Part shown: piece after piece, positions 9,617 through 18,219 of the stretch
Layout of the letters: each line of letters starts with the position of its first letter
How positions within the stretch are numbered: the stretch's first letter is position 1
Assembly (NCBI GenBank): GCA_016208105.1
Contig: JACQYS010000017.1
Location: 124,001 to 188,000 of the forward strand
Direction of reading: 5' to 3'
Origin: Desulfovibrio sp.
Lineage (GTDB): Bacteria; Desulfobacterota; Desulfovibrionia; Desulfovibrionales; Desulfovibrionaceae
Length of the DNA stretch: 64,000 bases
Position numbers and translations under genes: made by a program
The notes under the pieces: generated by a model
What the model saw: only the letters and a program-made list of their open reading frames with translations
Database searches by the model: none
What the model was told of the DNA's origin: nothing

Positions 9617-10516
9617 ATGTCCCGACTCATTAAGACCGAACTCGTCATTCCCGGATCCATGGCCGAAGCAGAACAGGAGGCGATAGGAGAGGAACTCTCC
9701 GGCTGGTTGGCCGCCAACTCCCTGCAGGGGTGGGAGGAACTGACCGCACCGGCCAGCCGCGACCTCACCTTCCGCTTCTACATGGAACCCGAATCACCCC
9801 TGGCCCAATCGATCGCGGAGTACACCGCCCAGCGCTGGCCCATGGTGAAGCTCTTTACGGAGTCCATGGAACAGCAGGACTGGTCCGCTGCCTGGAAGGA
9901 ATTCTTCACACCTATCGACATCGGCGGTCGTTTCGAGATCGTTCCCCCGTGGCTGGCCGACGCCGACCACCACGGCCTGGAGCCCATCATCATCGAACCC
10001 AAGATGGCTTTCGGCACCGGCCACCACGCCACCACGGCCCTGTGCCTCGGGGGAATCGCCAAGCTGGTGGAGACCGGCCGTTTGGCCAAGGGAGCAAGTT
10101 TTTTGGACCTGGGCACCGGGTCCGGCATTCTGGCCATCGGGCTGGTGAAGCTCGGATGCACCGGGGTTGCCCTGGACATCGATCCCCAGGCCATCCTCTG
10201 CGCAGCCGAGAACCTGGCTTTGAACGGCCTTCCCGAATCCGGCACGCCCGGGGCGCCGGTACACCTGGCTGTGGGAGGGCTCGAAAGTCTTCACCCTGAC
10301 AAGAAATTCGATTGTATCGTGGCCAACATCCTGGCCCAGCCGCTCATCAACATGGCCCCATACATTCTGAAGCACCTAAAGCCCGGCGGAGCGCTCATGC
10401 TGTCCGGCATTCTGACCACCCAGGCGGACGACGTGGCCAGGGCCTACACCACGCAGGGCATGCCCGAACCGGAAAGGCGGGACGACGGGGAATGGAGCGG
10501 ATTGTTTTGGGTGTGA
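9617..10516 (+). CDS. prmA: Ribosomal protein L11 methyltransferase
   Basis: A SAM-dependent methyltransferase of 299 residues expected to trimethylate ribosomal protein L11. Residues 1-100 form the L11-recognition domain. The catalytic Rossmann domain shows GTGHHATT, the SAM-binding LDLGTGSGILAIG, the acidic ALDID, and the NILAQPL motif at the active site. GAGG precedes the ATG. It stands alone between the argD terminator and an unrelated membrane protein gene. Confidence 0.93.
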   Translation: MSRLIKTELVIPGSMAEAEQEAIGEELSGWLAANSLQGWEELTAPASRDLTFRFYMEPESPLAQSIAEYTAQRWPMVKLFTESMEQQDWSAAWKEFFTPIDIGGRFEIVPPWLADADHHGLEPIIIEPKMAFGTGHHATTALCLGGIAKLVETGRLAKGASFLDLGTGSGILAIGLVKLGCTGVALDIDPQAILCAAENLALNGLPESGTPGAPVHLAVGGLESLHPDKKFDCIVANILAQPLINMAPYILKHLKPGGALMLSGILTTQADDVARAYTTQGMPEPERRDDGEWSGLFWV

Positions 10517-10609
10517 GCGGCAACGGCCACTCTCAAAAGATCAGTGCATTGCATTGAATAACACCCGCCCAAGATTGAGCGGCCAGATATTCATAGTCAC
10601 CCCGCACCC

Positions 10610-11311
10610 ATGAACACCCTGCGCCGCATCCTCGACCACCCCTTCACTGAACTCGCGGTGGGTCTGGTGCTTCTCGTCGCCGGGCTTCTCGAACTGCGCG
10701 ACATCATCCTGGTGAAAATGCCGAACAAGGGTCCCATGCTGCCCCACGCCGCCGCGACCATCGGCGCGGCCCTTGTCCTGCGGTCGCTTCCCGGCATGTT
10801 CCTGGGGTTCGAAATCGCGGACAAGGCCTTCCAGGGGGTCACCCTGCGCCCGGCCCTGGCATTTCTGGACCGCCTGGCCCACTGCCACGCGGTGGACCTG
10901 TTCATGGGAGTCATACTCATCAGCGCGGGCGCGGCGGACCTCATCGACATCATGGTCTCCGGGGTTTCCCCCATGGCCGCAAGCTCCGTTTCAGGGGCGG
11001 TGGCTTTTGGCCTGGCGCCACTGATCAACGCCTTCCTGGCCTTTTACAAAGGTTTCAAGCGCCTGGACTATGAGCGCCCGTCGCTCTTTCTGGACCGTGC
11101 GGTCAAGAATCCCTGGGTCCAGTCCTGTGCCGGCCTTTTCATGCTGGGCGGAGGGCTCGCGGAAATCTGGAGTACCCTCCAGGGCGGCCACGCTTTCGGC
11201 CACAGCCTCGCCCTGCCCGGCGGACTCGCCGTCCTGGGGCTCTTCGGGCTTCTCTCGGGTCTTCCGGGCATCTACCTGGGGCTCAAGGCCCTGACAGCCC
11301 CGCGAACCTGA
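10610..11311 (+). CDS. Membrane protein made of three internal repeats
   Basis: A 233-residue protein with about six membrane helices; I do not recognise the family. It falls into three similar units of about 75 residues. Each starts with an amphipathic LD-R segment, then a first helix (VGLVLLVAGLLELRD; MGVILISAGAADLID; AGLFMLGGGLAEIWS), then a second helix ending in a Leu/Pro-rich turn (RSLPGMFLG; APLINAFLA; SGLPGIYLG) and a KAF/KGF/KAL tail. This suggests triplication of a two-helix unit. No clear Shine-Dalgarno precedes the ATG. It lies between prmA and the UDP-sugar gene. Confidence 0.75.
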   Translation: MNTLRRILDHPFTELAVGLVLLVAGLLELRDIILVKMPNKGPMLPHAAATIGAALVLRSLPGMFLGFEIADKAFQGVTLRPALAFLDRLAHCHAVDLFMGVILISAGAADLIDIMVSGVSPMAASSVSGAVAFGLAPLINAFLAFYKGFKRLDYERPSLFLDRAVKNPWVQSCAGLFMLGGGLAEIWSTLQGGHAFGHSLALPGGLAVLGLFGLLSGLPGIYLGLKALTAPRT

Positions 11312-11386
11312 TTTACAAACATTCGAAAGGGGTTTACAGCCCTGGGCTAAGGACTCTTTCATCTCACCCATAAAGGATCATCCGAC

Positions 11387-12337
11387 ATGCACTTGAACAA
11401 ACGTGTGCTCGTCACCGGCGGCGCGGGCTTTCTTGGTTCCCACTTGTGCGAACGCCTGCTTTCCGAAGGCTGCGAGGTCGTGTGCCTGGACAACTATTTC
11501 ACTGGCACCAAGCTGAACATCCAGCACCTGCTGGACAATCCCAGCTTTGAACTCATGCGCCACGACGTCACCTTCCCCCTCTACATCGAGGTGGACGAAA
11601 TCTATAATCTGGCCTGCCCGGCCTCGCCCATCCACTACCAGTTCGACCCGGTGCAGACCACCAAGACCAGCGTGCATGGCGCCATCAACATGCTGGGTCT
11701 GGCCAAGCGCGTGCGGGCCAAGATCATGCAGGCCTCCACCTCCGAGGTCTACGGCGATCCCTCGATACACCCGCAGCCGGAGTCCTACTGGGGCAACGTG
11801 AACCCCATCGGCTTCCGCTCCTGCTACGACGAAGGCAAGCGCTGCGCCGAAACACTCTTTTTCGACTACCGCCGCCAGCACAACTTGAAGATCAAGGTCG
11901 TTCGCATCTTCAACACATACGGGCCGCGCATGCACCCCAACGACGGCCGCGTGGTGTCCAACTTCATCGTGCAGGCTCTGCAGGGCCAGCCCCTCACCGT
12001 GTACGGCGAGGGCCAGCAGACCAGGTCCTTCTGCTATGTGGACGACCTGATCGACGGATTCGTGCGCTCCATGAAGACTCCTGACGAGTTCACGGGTCCC
12101 GTGAACCTGGGCAATCCCGGGGAATTCACGATCATGGAGCTGGCCAAGCTGGTGATCGAATACACCGGCTCAAAGTCCAAGATCGAAAAGCGCCCCCTGC
12201 CCTCCGACGATCCCAAGCAGCGCAAGCCGGACATCACCCTGGCCAAGAGCGCCCTGGGCTGGGAGCCCACCATCAAGCTGGCCGACGGCTTGAAGAAGAC
12301 CATCGAATACTTTGACTGGTTTTTGAAAAGAAAATAA
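11387..12337 (+). CDS. UDP-glucuronate decarboxylase (UDP-xylose synthase), extended SDR
   Basis: A 316-residue extended short-chain dehydrogenase that oxidises and decarboxylates UDP-glucuronate to UDP-xylose using bound NAD. It has the NAD loop GGAGFLG, the ACPASP segment, catalytic Tyr and Lys in SCYDEGKR, and [10 protein letters not shown], all typical of the UXS subgroup rather than dTDP-glucose dehydratases. AAAGGA lies eight bases before the ATG. It would supply a pentose donor to the glycosyltransferases that follow; a 165-base spacer full of hairpin repeats separates them. Confidence 0.88.
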   Translation: MHLNKRVLVTGGAGFLGSHLCERLLSEGCEVVCLDNYFTGTKLNIQHLLDNPSFELMRHDVTFPLYIEVDEIYNLACPASPIHYQFDPVQTTKTSVHGAINMLGLAKRVRAKIMQASTSEVYGDPSIHPQPESYWGNVNPIGFRSCYDEGKRCAETLFFDYRRQHNLKIKVVRIFNTYGPRMHPNDGRVVSNFIVQALQGQPLTVYGEGQQTRSFCYVDDLIDGFVRSMKTPDEFTGPVNLGNPGEFTIMELAKLVIEYTGSKSKIEKRPLPSDDPKQRKPDITLAKSALGWEPTIKLADGLKKTIEYFDWFLKRK

Positions 12338-12340
12338 GGA

Positions 12341-12380
12341 TGCCTCCGGCGGCCAGGGGGAGGTGTCTCCCCCTGGACCC
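12341..12380 (+). repeat. Family A hairpin repeat (copy 2)
   Basis: TGCCTCCGGCGG runs straight into a hairpin with the arm CCAGGGGGAG and its perfect complement. The arm sequence differs from other copies but pairing is kept. It begins three bases after the UDP-xylose synthase stop. Confidence 0.8.
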
Positions 12381-12414
12381 GGCATTTTGCTTCGCGGGAT
12401 TCAACGAATCGTCG

Positions 12415-12491
12415 CTCATGAGCGCGAAGCTACTTGAAAAGTTTTTGAAGGAGAGTTTGAGAGGAACTTTTTTTTAGAAAGTTCCTCTCAA
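12415..12491 (+). repeat. Family B hairpin repeat (copy 1)
   Basis: A GCGAAGCTACTTGAAAAG segment leads into a perfect 14-base inverted repeat (arms 12457-12470 and 12478-12491) with a T-rich loop. A diverged, inverted relative lies at 58983-59052. The hairpin ends 13 bases before the next start codon. Confidence 0.7.
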
Positions 12492-12504
12492 TGTTATTCG
12501 TAAC

Positions 12505-13455
12505 ATGCCCGAGTCCTCACAGAAAACTCTGGCCGTCGTCGTGCCGGTCTATAACGAATCCCAGGGACTCGACGCCCTGCACCAACGACTCCGGGCCGTG
12601 CTGGAATCTTTGCCCTACGACTGGCAGATCATTCTGGTGGACGACGGCAGCCCCGACTCCTCCTGGGCCAAGATCAAAGAGATCTCGCAGAGCGACTCCA
12701 GGGTGAAGGGGCTCATGCTCTCTCGCAATTTCGGCAAGGAGATGGCCCTTACCGCCGGGGTGGAGCTCTGCCCCGACGTGGACGCGGTCATCTGCATCGA
12801 CGCCGACCTGCAACACCCGCCCGAGCTCATCCCCACGCTCACCGCCAAGTGGGAGGAGGGATACGAAATCGTGGCCACCGTGCGCGAGGCCGTGGCCGAC
12901 TACTCGGCCATGAAGAAGCTCGGGTCCAAGGCCTTCTATTGGGTCATGACCCGCTTCTCAGACCTGGACATCCCCCCCTCCAGCACGGATTTCAGGCTCC
13001 TGGACAAGAAGGTGGTCAAGACCCTCCTTCAGTTCACCGAGCGCACCCGCATGTTTCGCGGCCTGATCGACTGGATGGGCTTTAAAAAAATCTACATTCC
13101 TTTCGTGGCTCCGGCCCGGGACACCGGCGCGGTGGGTTATTCCTTCAAGAAGCTTTTCAACCTGGCCGTGAACAGCTTCACCTCCTTCTCGCTTCTGCCT
13201 CTCCGGTTCACAGGCTACCTGGGCCTTTTCATCATCGCGGTCTCGCTCCTTTTCCTGGCCCTCATGATGACCGGCAACGTGCTCTGGGGGGCCAACTACA
13301 CCCCCATGGCCTTTTTCATGGTTTTCAACACGTTTCTGATCGGCATCGTGCTCTGCGGGCTGGGCATGGTGTCTTTGTATATCGGCCATATCCACACGGA
13401 AGTGGTGCAAAGACCCCTGTACATCATCCGCGAACGTGCCGGGCGCTGGGAGTAA
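12505..13455 (+). CDS. GtrB/DPM1-like family 2 glycosyltransferase
   Basis: A 316-residue GT2 enzyme expected to move a sugar from a nucleotide donor to undecaprenyl phosphate at the inner membrane. The N-terminal GT-A domain has VVVPVYNES, LVDDGSPDSS, and the DXD-type DADLQHPPE. Two C-terminal membrane helices (about residues 232-255 and 265-290) match GtrB/ArnC-like enzymes. The ATG has no obvious Shine-Dalgarno and lies right behind a strong hairpin. Three bases separate its stop from the next glycosyltransferase, so the two are likely co-translated. The donor sugar is unknown. Confidence 0.88.
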   Translation: MPESSQKTLAVVVPVYNESQGLDALHQRLRAVLESLPYDWQIILVDDGSPDSSWAKIKEISQSDSRVKGLMLSRNFGKEMALTAGVELCPDVDAVICIDADLQHPPELIPTLTAKWEEGYEIVATVREAVADYSAMKKLGSKAFYWVMTRFSDLDIPPSSTDFRLLDKKVVKTLLQFTERTRMFRGLIDWMGFKKIYIPFVAPARDTGAVGYSFKKLFNLAVNSFTSFSLLPLRFTGYLGLFIIAVSLLFLALMMTGNVLWGANYTPMAFFMVFNTFLIGIVLCGLGMVSLYIGHIHTEVVQRPLYIIRERAGRWE

Positions 13456-13458
13456 ACA

Positions 13459-14445
13459 ATGGCGGACACCCCCCTGTTTTCCATCATCATTCCCTTCAAG
13501 GAGCCCGGCGTTCTGGTGGAAGAATGCCTGCGCCACATCTTCCTGCTGCATGAGAAGCGCTACGAAGTGATCCTGCTTCCTGACGCGGCCATGGACACCG
13601 TCAAAGGCGTTTACGCGCACCCATCCGTGAGCATCATCCCCACGGGCGCGGTGAGCCCGGCCGTAAAGCGCGACATGGGCGCCGAGGCTGCCAGGGGCGC
13701 ATACTTGAGTTTCATCGACGACGACGCCTACCCGGAGCCTTACTGGCTCACCTTCGCCCTGCAGGCTTTCGAGCGCGAGCCCGATGTGGTGGCCGTGGGC
13801 GGGCCGGCCCAGACCCCTGTTTCCGACCCGTTCTGGGCCAGGGCATCCGGCGCGGTATTTCTCTCTCGCTTCTCCGGTGGTTTCCCGCAGCGTTACCTGC
13901 CGCTTCCTCCGCGCCGTTACGTGGACGACTGGCCCAGCGTGAACCTCACGGTCCGCCGCGACGCCTTCCTTGAGATCGGCGGCTTCGACAACGAATACTG
14001 GCCCGGAGAGGACACCAAATTCTGCATGGACCTGGTGGCCAAGACCGGGGGCAAGATTCTCTACCTTCCCGAGATGCTCGTCTGGCACCATCGCCGCGAG
14101 GGCCTCTGCAAGCATCTGAGACAGGTGGGCAATTACGGTGCGCACCGCGGCCACTTCGCCCGCAACTACCCAGAGACCTCGCGCCGTCTGCCCTATTTCT
14201 TCCCCGCACTGTGGCTTCTGTTCCTGGTGCTGGGAGCATTCATTCTTCCCTGCTCCGTGTACCAGGCAGGACTTTTCGTCTATTTCGCGGCCCTTGCCGT
14301 TGCCGTTGTCGACATTTCGCGCCACGAACCCCTCGACGTAACCCTGGCCTCGGTCCCCTACATCTTGCTTACCCATCTGTGGTACGGTTGGCGGTTTATC
14401 CGCGGCTGGTTCACCAACGATTTAAAGAGCACCCTCGGCAGATAA
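13459..14445 (+). CDS. Family 2 glycosyltransferase
   Basis: A 328-residue GT2 enzyme. The GT-A fold is seen in FSIIIPFKEP at the N-terminus, the metal-binding DDDAYPEP near residue 95, and the acceptor-side GGFDNEYWPGEDT near 175. A hydrophobic C-terminal third (FFPALWLLFLVLGAFI and VYFAALAVAVV) suggests two or three membrane helices. It sits between the GtrB-like gene (gap 3 bases) and the radical SAM gene (stop directly abutting ATG), so the three form one tight operon. The sugar transferred is unknown. Confidence 0.85.
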   Translation: MADTPLFSIIIPFKEPGVLVEECLRHIFLLHEKRYEVILLPDAAMDTVKGVYAHPSVSIIPTGAVSPAVKRDMGAEAARGAYLSFIDDDAYPEPYWLTFALQAFEREPDVVAVGGPAQTPVSDPFWARASGAVFLSRFSGGFPQRYLPLPPRRYVDDWPSVNLTVRRDAFLEIGGFDNEYWPGEDTKFCMDLVAKTGGKILYLPEMLVWHHRREGLCKHLRQVGNYGAHRGHFARNYPETSRRLPYFFPALWLLFLVLGAFILPCSVYQAGLFVYFAALAVAVVDISRHEPLDVTLASVPYILLTHLWYGWRFIRGWFTNDLKSTLGR

Positions 14446-15918
14446 ATGAAAGTATCCGTCTCCTACCCGCCCCTTGAGTCCGGCAAGGGCGTGGCCCTTC
14501 TGTCCCAGAACCGCCAGTTCCAGTGGTTCACCAACCCCACCTACATCTACCCCATGGTGCCGTCCTATGCGGCCAGCCTGTGCAAGGCCCGCGGGCACGA
14601 CGTATTCTGGGACGACGGCATAGCAGAAGAGATGACCTACGCGGACTGGCTGGCCCGCATCAAGCGCGAAAAGCCAGACCTTGTCGCCATGGAGTCCAAG
14701 ACCCCGGTCATCAAGCGGCACTGGAAGATCGTGGAGGAGTTGAAGCGCGAACTGCCGGATTCCAAGATCGTTCTCATGGGCGACCACGTCACCGCCCTGC
14801 CTCGCGAATCCATGGAGAACTGCCCGGCCGATTTCGTGATCGCTGGCGGCGACTTCGACTTCATGCTGGCCGACCTGGCCGACTTCGTTTCCGGCAAGTC
14901 CCTCACCGCTCCAGGAGGCATCTGGTACCGCGAGAACGGCGAGATAAAGGACACCGGACCGGCCTCGCTCGAACACGACCTGGACAAGCTGCCCTACATC
15001 GACCGCGAGCTCACCAAGTGGCAGCTCTACGCATACAAGAACGGCAACTTCAAATACACGCCCGGCACCTACGTCTACGCCGGGCGCGACTGCTGGTGGG
15101 GCAAGTGCACCTTCTGCTCCTGGACCACCCTGTACCCCGGCCGCAACTATCGCACCGTCTCCGTCGAGCGCCACCTGGACGAGATCGAACAGCTGGTGAA
15201 ACTCGGCGTGAAGGAGATCTTCGACGACTCCGGCTGCTTCCCCAAGGGAAAATGGCTCGAGGACTTTTGCAACGGCATGATAAGGCGCGGCCTGCACAAG
15301 AAGGTGGTCATGGGCTGCAACATGCGCGTGGGCGCACTCAGCCAGGAACAGTGGAACCTTCTGAAGGCCGCCAATTTCCGCTTTATCTTGATTGGGCTGG
15401 AATCCGTTGTGCAGTCGACGCTGGATCGCCTGGTCAAAGGCATCAAGGTGGCCCAGATCGAGGAGACCCTGCGCATGTGCAAAAAGGCCGGCTTGGCCCC
15501 GCACATAACCACCATGGTGGGCTACCCCTGGGAGACCAAGGACGACGCCCGGTCCACCATCGACTTCGCCAAGCGCATGTTCACCGAGGGCTACTTGGAC
15601 ACGCTCCAGGCCACCATCGTGGTGCCCTACCCCGGCACGCCGCTTTTCGAGGAAGCCAAGAACCAGGGCTGGCTGACCACCCAGGAATGGGACGACTACG
15701 ACATGCGCCAGAGCGTGTGGAAATCGCCCATCTCCAATGAAGATGTCTTGCAATTCAAGAACGAACTTTATAAGGCCGCGCTCACCCCGGCGTTTTTGCT
15801 GCGCAAGGTTCTCTCCATCAGAAGCTTGGACGATATCGCCTTCTTCTGGCGCGCCGGAGGGAAGCTGATCGGGCATCTGCTGAACACCCGCAAGGGATGC
15901 GCGGAGTGTAAGAAATAA
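14446..15918 (+). CDS. B12-binding-type radical SAM enzyme with CX4CX2C motif
   Basis: A 490-residue protein with the layout of class B (cobalamin-binding plus radical SAM) enzymes. Residues 1-150 form a Rossmann-like domain (MVPSYAASL, KPDLVAME, KIVLMGDH). The radical SAM core starts near residue 210 with CWWGKCTFC, giving the spacing CX4CX2C rather than the usual CX3CX2C. The barrel continues with GCNMRVGAL, GLESV, and MVGYPWET, all usual in this class. The B12 domain lacks an obvious DXHXXG, so cobalamin binding is uncertain. Its ATG directly follows the preceding glycosyltransferase stop. It may methylate or rearrange a sugar or lipid; the substrate is unknown. Confidence 0.82.
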   Translation: MKVSVSYPPLESGKGVALLSQNRQFQWFTNPTYIYPMVPSYAASLCKARGHDVFWDDGIAEEMTYADWLARIKREKPDLVAMESKTPVIKRHWKIVEELKRELPDSKIVLMGDHVTALPRESMENCPADFVIAGGDFDFMLADLADFVSGKSLTAPGGIWYRENGEIKDTGPASLEHDLDKLPYIDRELTKWQLYAYKNGNFKYTPGTYVYAGRDCWWGKCTFCSWTTLYPGRNYRTVSVERHLDEIEQLVKLGVKEIFDDSGCFPKGKWLEDFCNGMIRRGLHKKVVMGCNMRVGALSQEQWNLLKAANFRFILIGLESVVQSTLDRLVKGIKVAQIEETLRMCKKAGLAPHITTMVGYPWETKDDARSTIDFAKRMFTEGYLDTLQATIVVPYPGTPLFEEAKNQGWLTTQEWDDYDMRQSVWKSPISNEDVLQFKNELYKAALTPAFLLRKVLSIRSLDDIAFFWRAGGKLIGHLLNTRKGCAECKK

Positions 15919-15920
15919 AA

Positions 15921-15987
15921 CGGGACGCTGTCCCGAACCCCGGCAGGGCGCTGCCCTGCACCCGCTGGGGGAAATGATTTCCCCCAG
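15921..15987 (+). repeat. Family C hairpin array (array 1)
   Basis: Three hairpins stand side by side behind the radical SAM gene: CGGGACgctGTCCCG, CAGGGCgcTGCCCTG, and GGGGGAAAT/ATTTCCCCC. The third is shared with 17005-17027 (GGGGGAAATCATTTCCCCC). Confidence 0.75.
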
Positions 15988-16015
15988 ACCCCCTCGACAG
16001 GGGGGTCTTTGTTTT
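15986..16015 (+). terminator. Rho-independent terminator after the radical SAM gene
   Basis: AGACCCCC pairs with GGGGGTCT, followed by TTGTTTT. It closes the hairpin array and ends the GT-GT-radical SAM operon. Confidence 0.75.
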
Positions 16016-16055
16016 GAGCATACTAAGCAATTTAGGTGACAAGTCAGGCGAAATA

Positions 16056-16982
16056 ATGAACGGCGAACGCGTCTCGGCCATCATCACCACCCGCAACGAA
16101 TCGAAAAACATCGGCAATTGCCTGGAGTCCATCAAGGCCCAGAGCTATGCGCCGGAGTTGATCGAGATCATCGTGGTGGACAACCAGTCCACTGATGACA
16201 CCAAAGCCATCGCCGCCAAATACACCGACAAGATTTTCGACAGGGGACCGGAACGTTCGGCCCAGCGCAACTTCGGTTTCGAAAAGGCTTCCGGGGAACT
16301 CTTCATGTTCCTGGATGCTGACATGATCCTTTCCGCCACGGTGGTCGAACGCTCGGTGGAAAAGATGCGCCGCGAAAAGCTGTGTGCGCTCTACATCCCG
16401 GAGATCGTGCTGGGGAAAGGATTCTTCCCCGCCGTTCGCCGCTTCGAGCGAAGCTTCTACGACGGCACAGTGATAGACTGCGTGCGCATCTTCACCCGAG
16501 AGGCCTTCACGGCCACCGGAGGGTTCGACGAGTCCCTCACCGGCCCAGAGGACTGGGATTTCGACAAGCTCATACGCGGCCATGGCCCTGTGGGAGTGCT
16601 CAGCCAGTACGATTTCGACCGGGTGGACGCCTACGTGTCCAGCCTGCCGGATGCGAACTTCACGCCCCGGCTCACCGGGTATGAGAATTTCTCCAATGAC
16701 GACACGCCGCTTCTTTTCCATAACGAGGCGGCCTTCGACCTGTGGAGATACCTGACCAAGAAGACCTACTACGGCGGCTCCTTCGAAGCCTACATGGCCA
16801 AATGGCCAAAGGACGACCCGGACCTGGTCCGGCAGTTCGGGGCCGCCTACCGGTTCTTCGGCGTATTTTTGGAAAACGGCCGCTGGCGCAGGCTCCTTTC
16901 ACACCCGCGCCTTGGGTTCGGCATGTATCTTCTTCGTTTTCTCGTGGGTTTCATGTTCGTACTTGGCAAACTGAAACGCTAA
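16056..16982 (+). CDS. Family 2 glycosyltransferase
   Basis: A GT2 enzyme of about 308 residues. It shows SAIITTRNESKNI at the start, VVDNQSTDDT, the FLDADM metal motif near residue 90, and FDESLTGPEDWDF in the acceptor region. The C-terminus has one hydrophobic stretch (LRFLVGFMFVLGKL). I chose ATG at 16056 (weak AGGCGA upstream) over an in-frame TTG at 16014 that lies inside the terminator. Hairpin arrays lie on both sides, so it may be transcribed alone. Confidence 0.85.
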   Translation: MNGERVSAIITTRNESKNIGNCLESIKAQSYAPELIEIIVVDNQSTDDTKAIAAKYTDKIFDRGPERSAQRNFGFEKASGELFMFLDADMILSATVVERSVEKMRREKLCALYIPEIVLGKGFFPAVRRFERSFYDGTVIDCVRIFTREAFTATGGFDESLTGPEDWDFDKLIRGHGPVGVLSQYDFDRVDAYVSSLPDANFTPRLTGYENFSNDDTPLLFHNEAAFDLWRYLTKKTYYGGSFEAYMAKWPKDDPDLVRQFGAAYRFFGVFLENGRWRRLLSHPRLGFGMYLLRFLVGFMFVLGKLKR

Positions 16983-17004
16983 CACCCGTCCCCATTGAGG
17001 GGGA

Positions 17005-17053
17005 CCGGGGGAAATCATTTCCCCCGGCGGGGGTTTGGGGGCGGCGCCCCCAA
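17005..17053 (+). repeat. Family C hairpin array (array 2)
   Basis: CCGGGGGAAAT pairs with ATTTCCCCCGG, followed by a second hairpin TTGGGGGcggcGCCCCCAA that ends about 20 bases before the next start codon. Confidence 0.75.
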
Positions 17054-17073
17054 CTCATCTTAAGGAGCATCGC

Positions 17074-18159
17074 ATGTCTGTCGCCATCGTCACCGGTTCT
17101 GCCGGGCTTATAGGTTCCGAGACCGTCCGCTTCTTCGCTGAAAAGGGTTTCGACGTCGTGGGCATCGACAACAACCTTCGCAAAACCTTCTTCGGCGAGG
17201 ACGCCTCCACCGAGTGGAACCGCCAGCGCCTTGAAGGCGACCTGAAGGGCTACACCCACTACGACGCGGACATCCGCGACCACGACGCCATCAGCAAGAT
17301 CTACGGCCGCTACGGAAAGTCCATCAAGGCGGTGATCCACTGCGCGGCCCAGCCCTCGCACGACTGGGCGGCCTCCGACCCCTACATGGACTTCACGGTC
17401 AACGCCAATGGCACCCTGGTGATGATGGAGAACTTCCGCCAGCACTGCCCCGAAGGCGTGTTCATCTTCACTTCCACCAACAAGGTATACGGCGACACGC
17501 CCAACTACCTGCCCCTGGTTGAGCTGGAAAAACGCTTCGAGATCGAGAAAGGCCACAAGTGGGAGCAGGGCATCGACGAGACCATGTCCATCGACCAGAC
17601 CAAGCACAGCCTCTTCGGCGCTTCCAAAGTTGCGGCCGACGTGGTGGTGCAGGAATACGGCCGCTACTTCGGGCTCAACACCGGCGTGTTCCGCGGCGGC
17701 TGCCTGACCGGCCCGGCCCACTCCGGCACCAAGCTGCACGGGTTTTTGTCCTACCTGATGCGCTGCTGCATCACCGGCAAGAAATACTTCATCTACGGCT
17801 ACAAGGGCAAACAGGTCCGCGACAACATCCACAGCTACGACCTGGTGAACTCCCTGTGGCACTTCTTCGAGAAGCCGCGCGTGGCCGAGGTGTACAACAT
17901 CGGCGGCGGGAGATACTCGAACTGCTCCATGGCCGAAGCCATCGACATGTGCGAAGAGATCACCGGCAACAAGATGAACTACGAATACGACGACACCAAC
18001 CGCATCGGCGACCACATCTGGTGGGTATCGGGGCTTAAGAAGTTCGAGGAGCACTACCCCAACTGGAAGATGACCTACGACGTGCCCAAGATCCTGCGCG
18101 AGATTTATGAAGTGCAGAAGGACGTGGTGAAGGAAGGCGGCGCAGGCGGAAGCTGCTAA
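17074..18159 (+). CDS. NAD-dependent sugar epimerase, SDR family, Phe in place of catalytic Tyr
   Basis: An extended SDR of 361 residues, most like CDP-tyvelose/paratose 2-epimerase-type proteins by overall pattern. The NAD loop GSAGLIGS, the [10 protein letters not shown] segment, the TSTNKVYG strand and NIGGG are clear. At the active site the usual YXXXK reads FGASK (Phe codon 17614-17616), so the catalytic Tyr is missing while the Lys is kept. AAGGAG lies seven bases before ATG 17074. Its partner may be the second epimerase at 22.6 kb. A nucleotide-sugar substrate is inferred, not shown. Confidence 0.8.
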   Translation: MSVAIVTGSAGLIGSETVRFFAEKGFDVVGIDNNLRKTFFGEDASTEWNRQRLEGDLKGYTHYDADIRDHDAISKIYGRYGKSIKAVIHCAAQPSHDWAASDPYMDFTVNANGTLVMMENFRQHCPEGVFIFTSTNKVYGDTPNYLPLVELEKRFEIEKGHKWEQGIDETMSIDQTKHSLFGASKVAADVVVQEYGRYFGLNTGVFRGGCLTGPAHSGTKLHGFLSYLMRCCITGKKYFIYGYKGKQVRDNIHSYDLVNSLWHFFEKPRVAEVYNIGGGRYSNCSMAEAIDMCEEITGNKMNYEYDDTNRIGDHIWWVSGLKKFEEHYPNWKMTYDVPKILREIYEVQKDVVKEGGAGGSC

Positions 18160-18178
18160 CACAGTCAAGAAATAAGAT

Positions 18179-18217
18179 ACCTCCGGCGGCCAAAGGAACG
18201 AAGTACCTTTGGAATCC
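18179..18217 (+). repeat. Family A hairpin repeat (copy 3)
   Basis: CTCCGGCGGCC is followed by CCAAAGGAAC and a nearly complementary arm ending CCTTTGG, then AATCC. It lies three bases from the stop codon of the convergent membrane protein gene. Confidence 0.8.
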
Positions 18218-18219
18218 TA

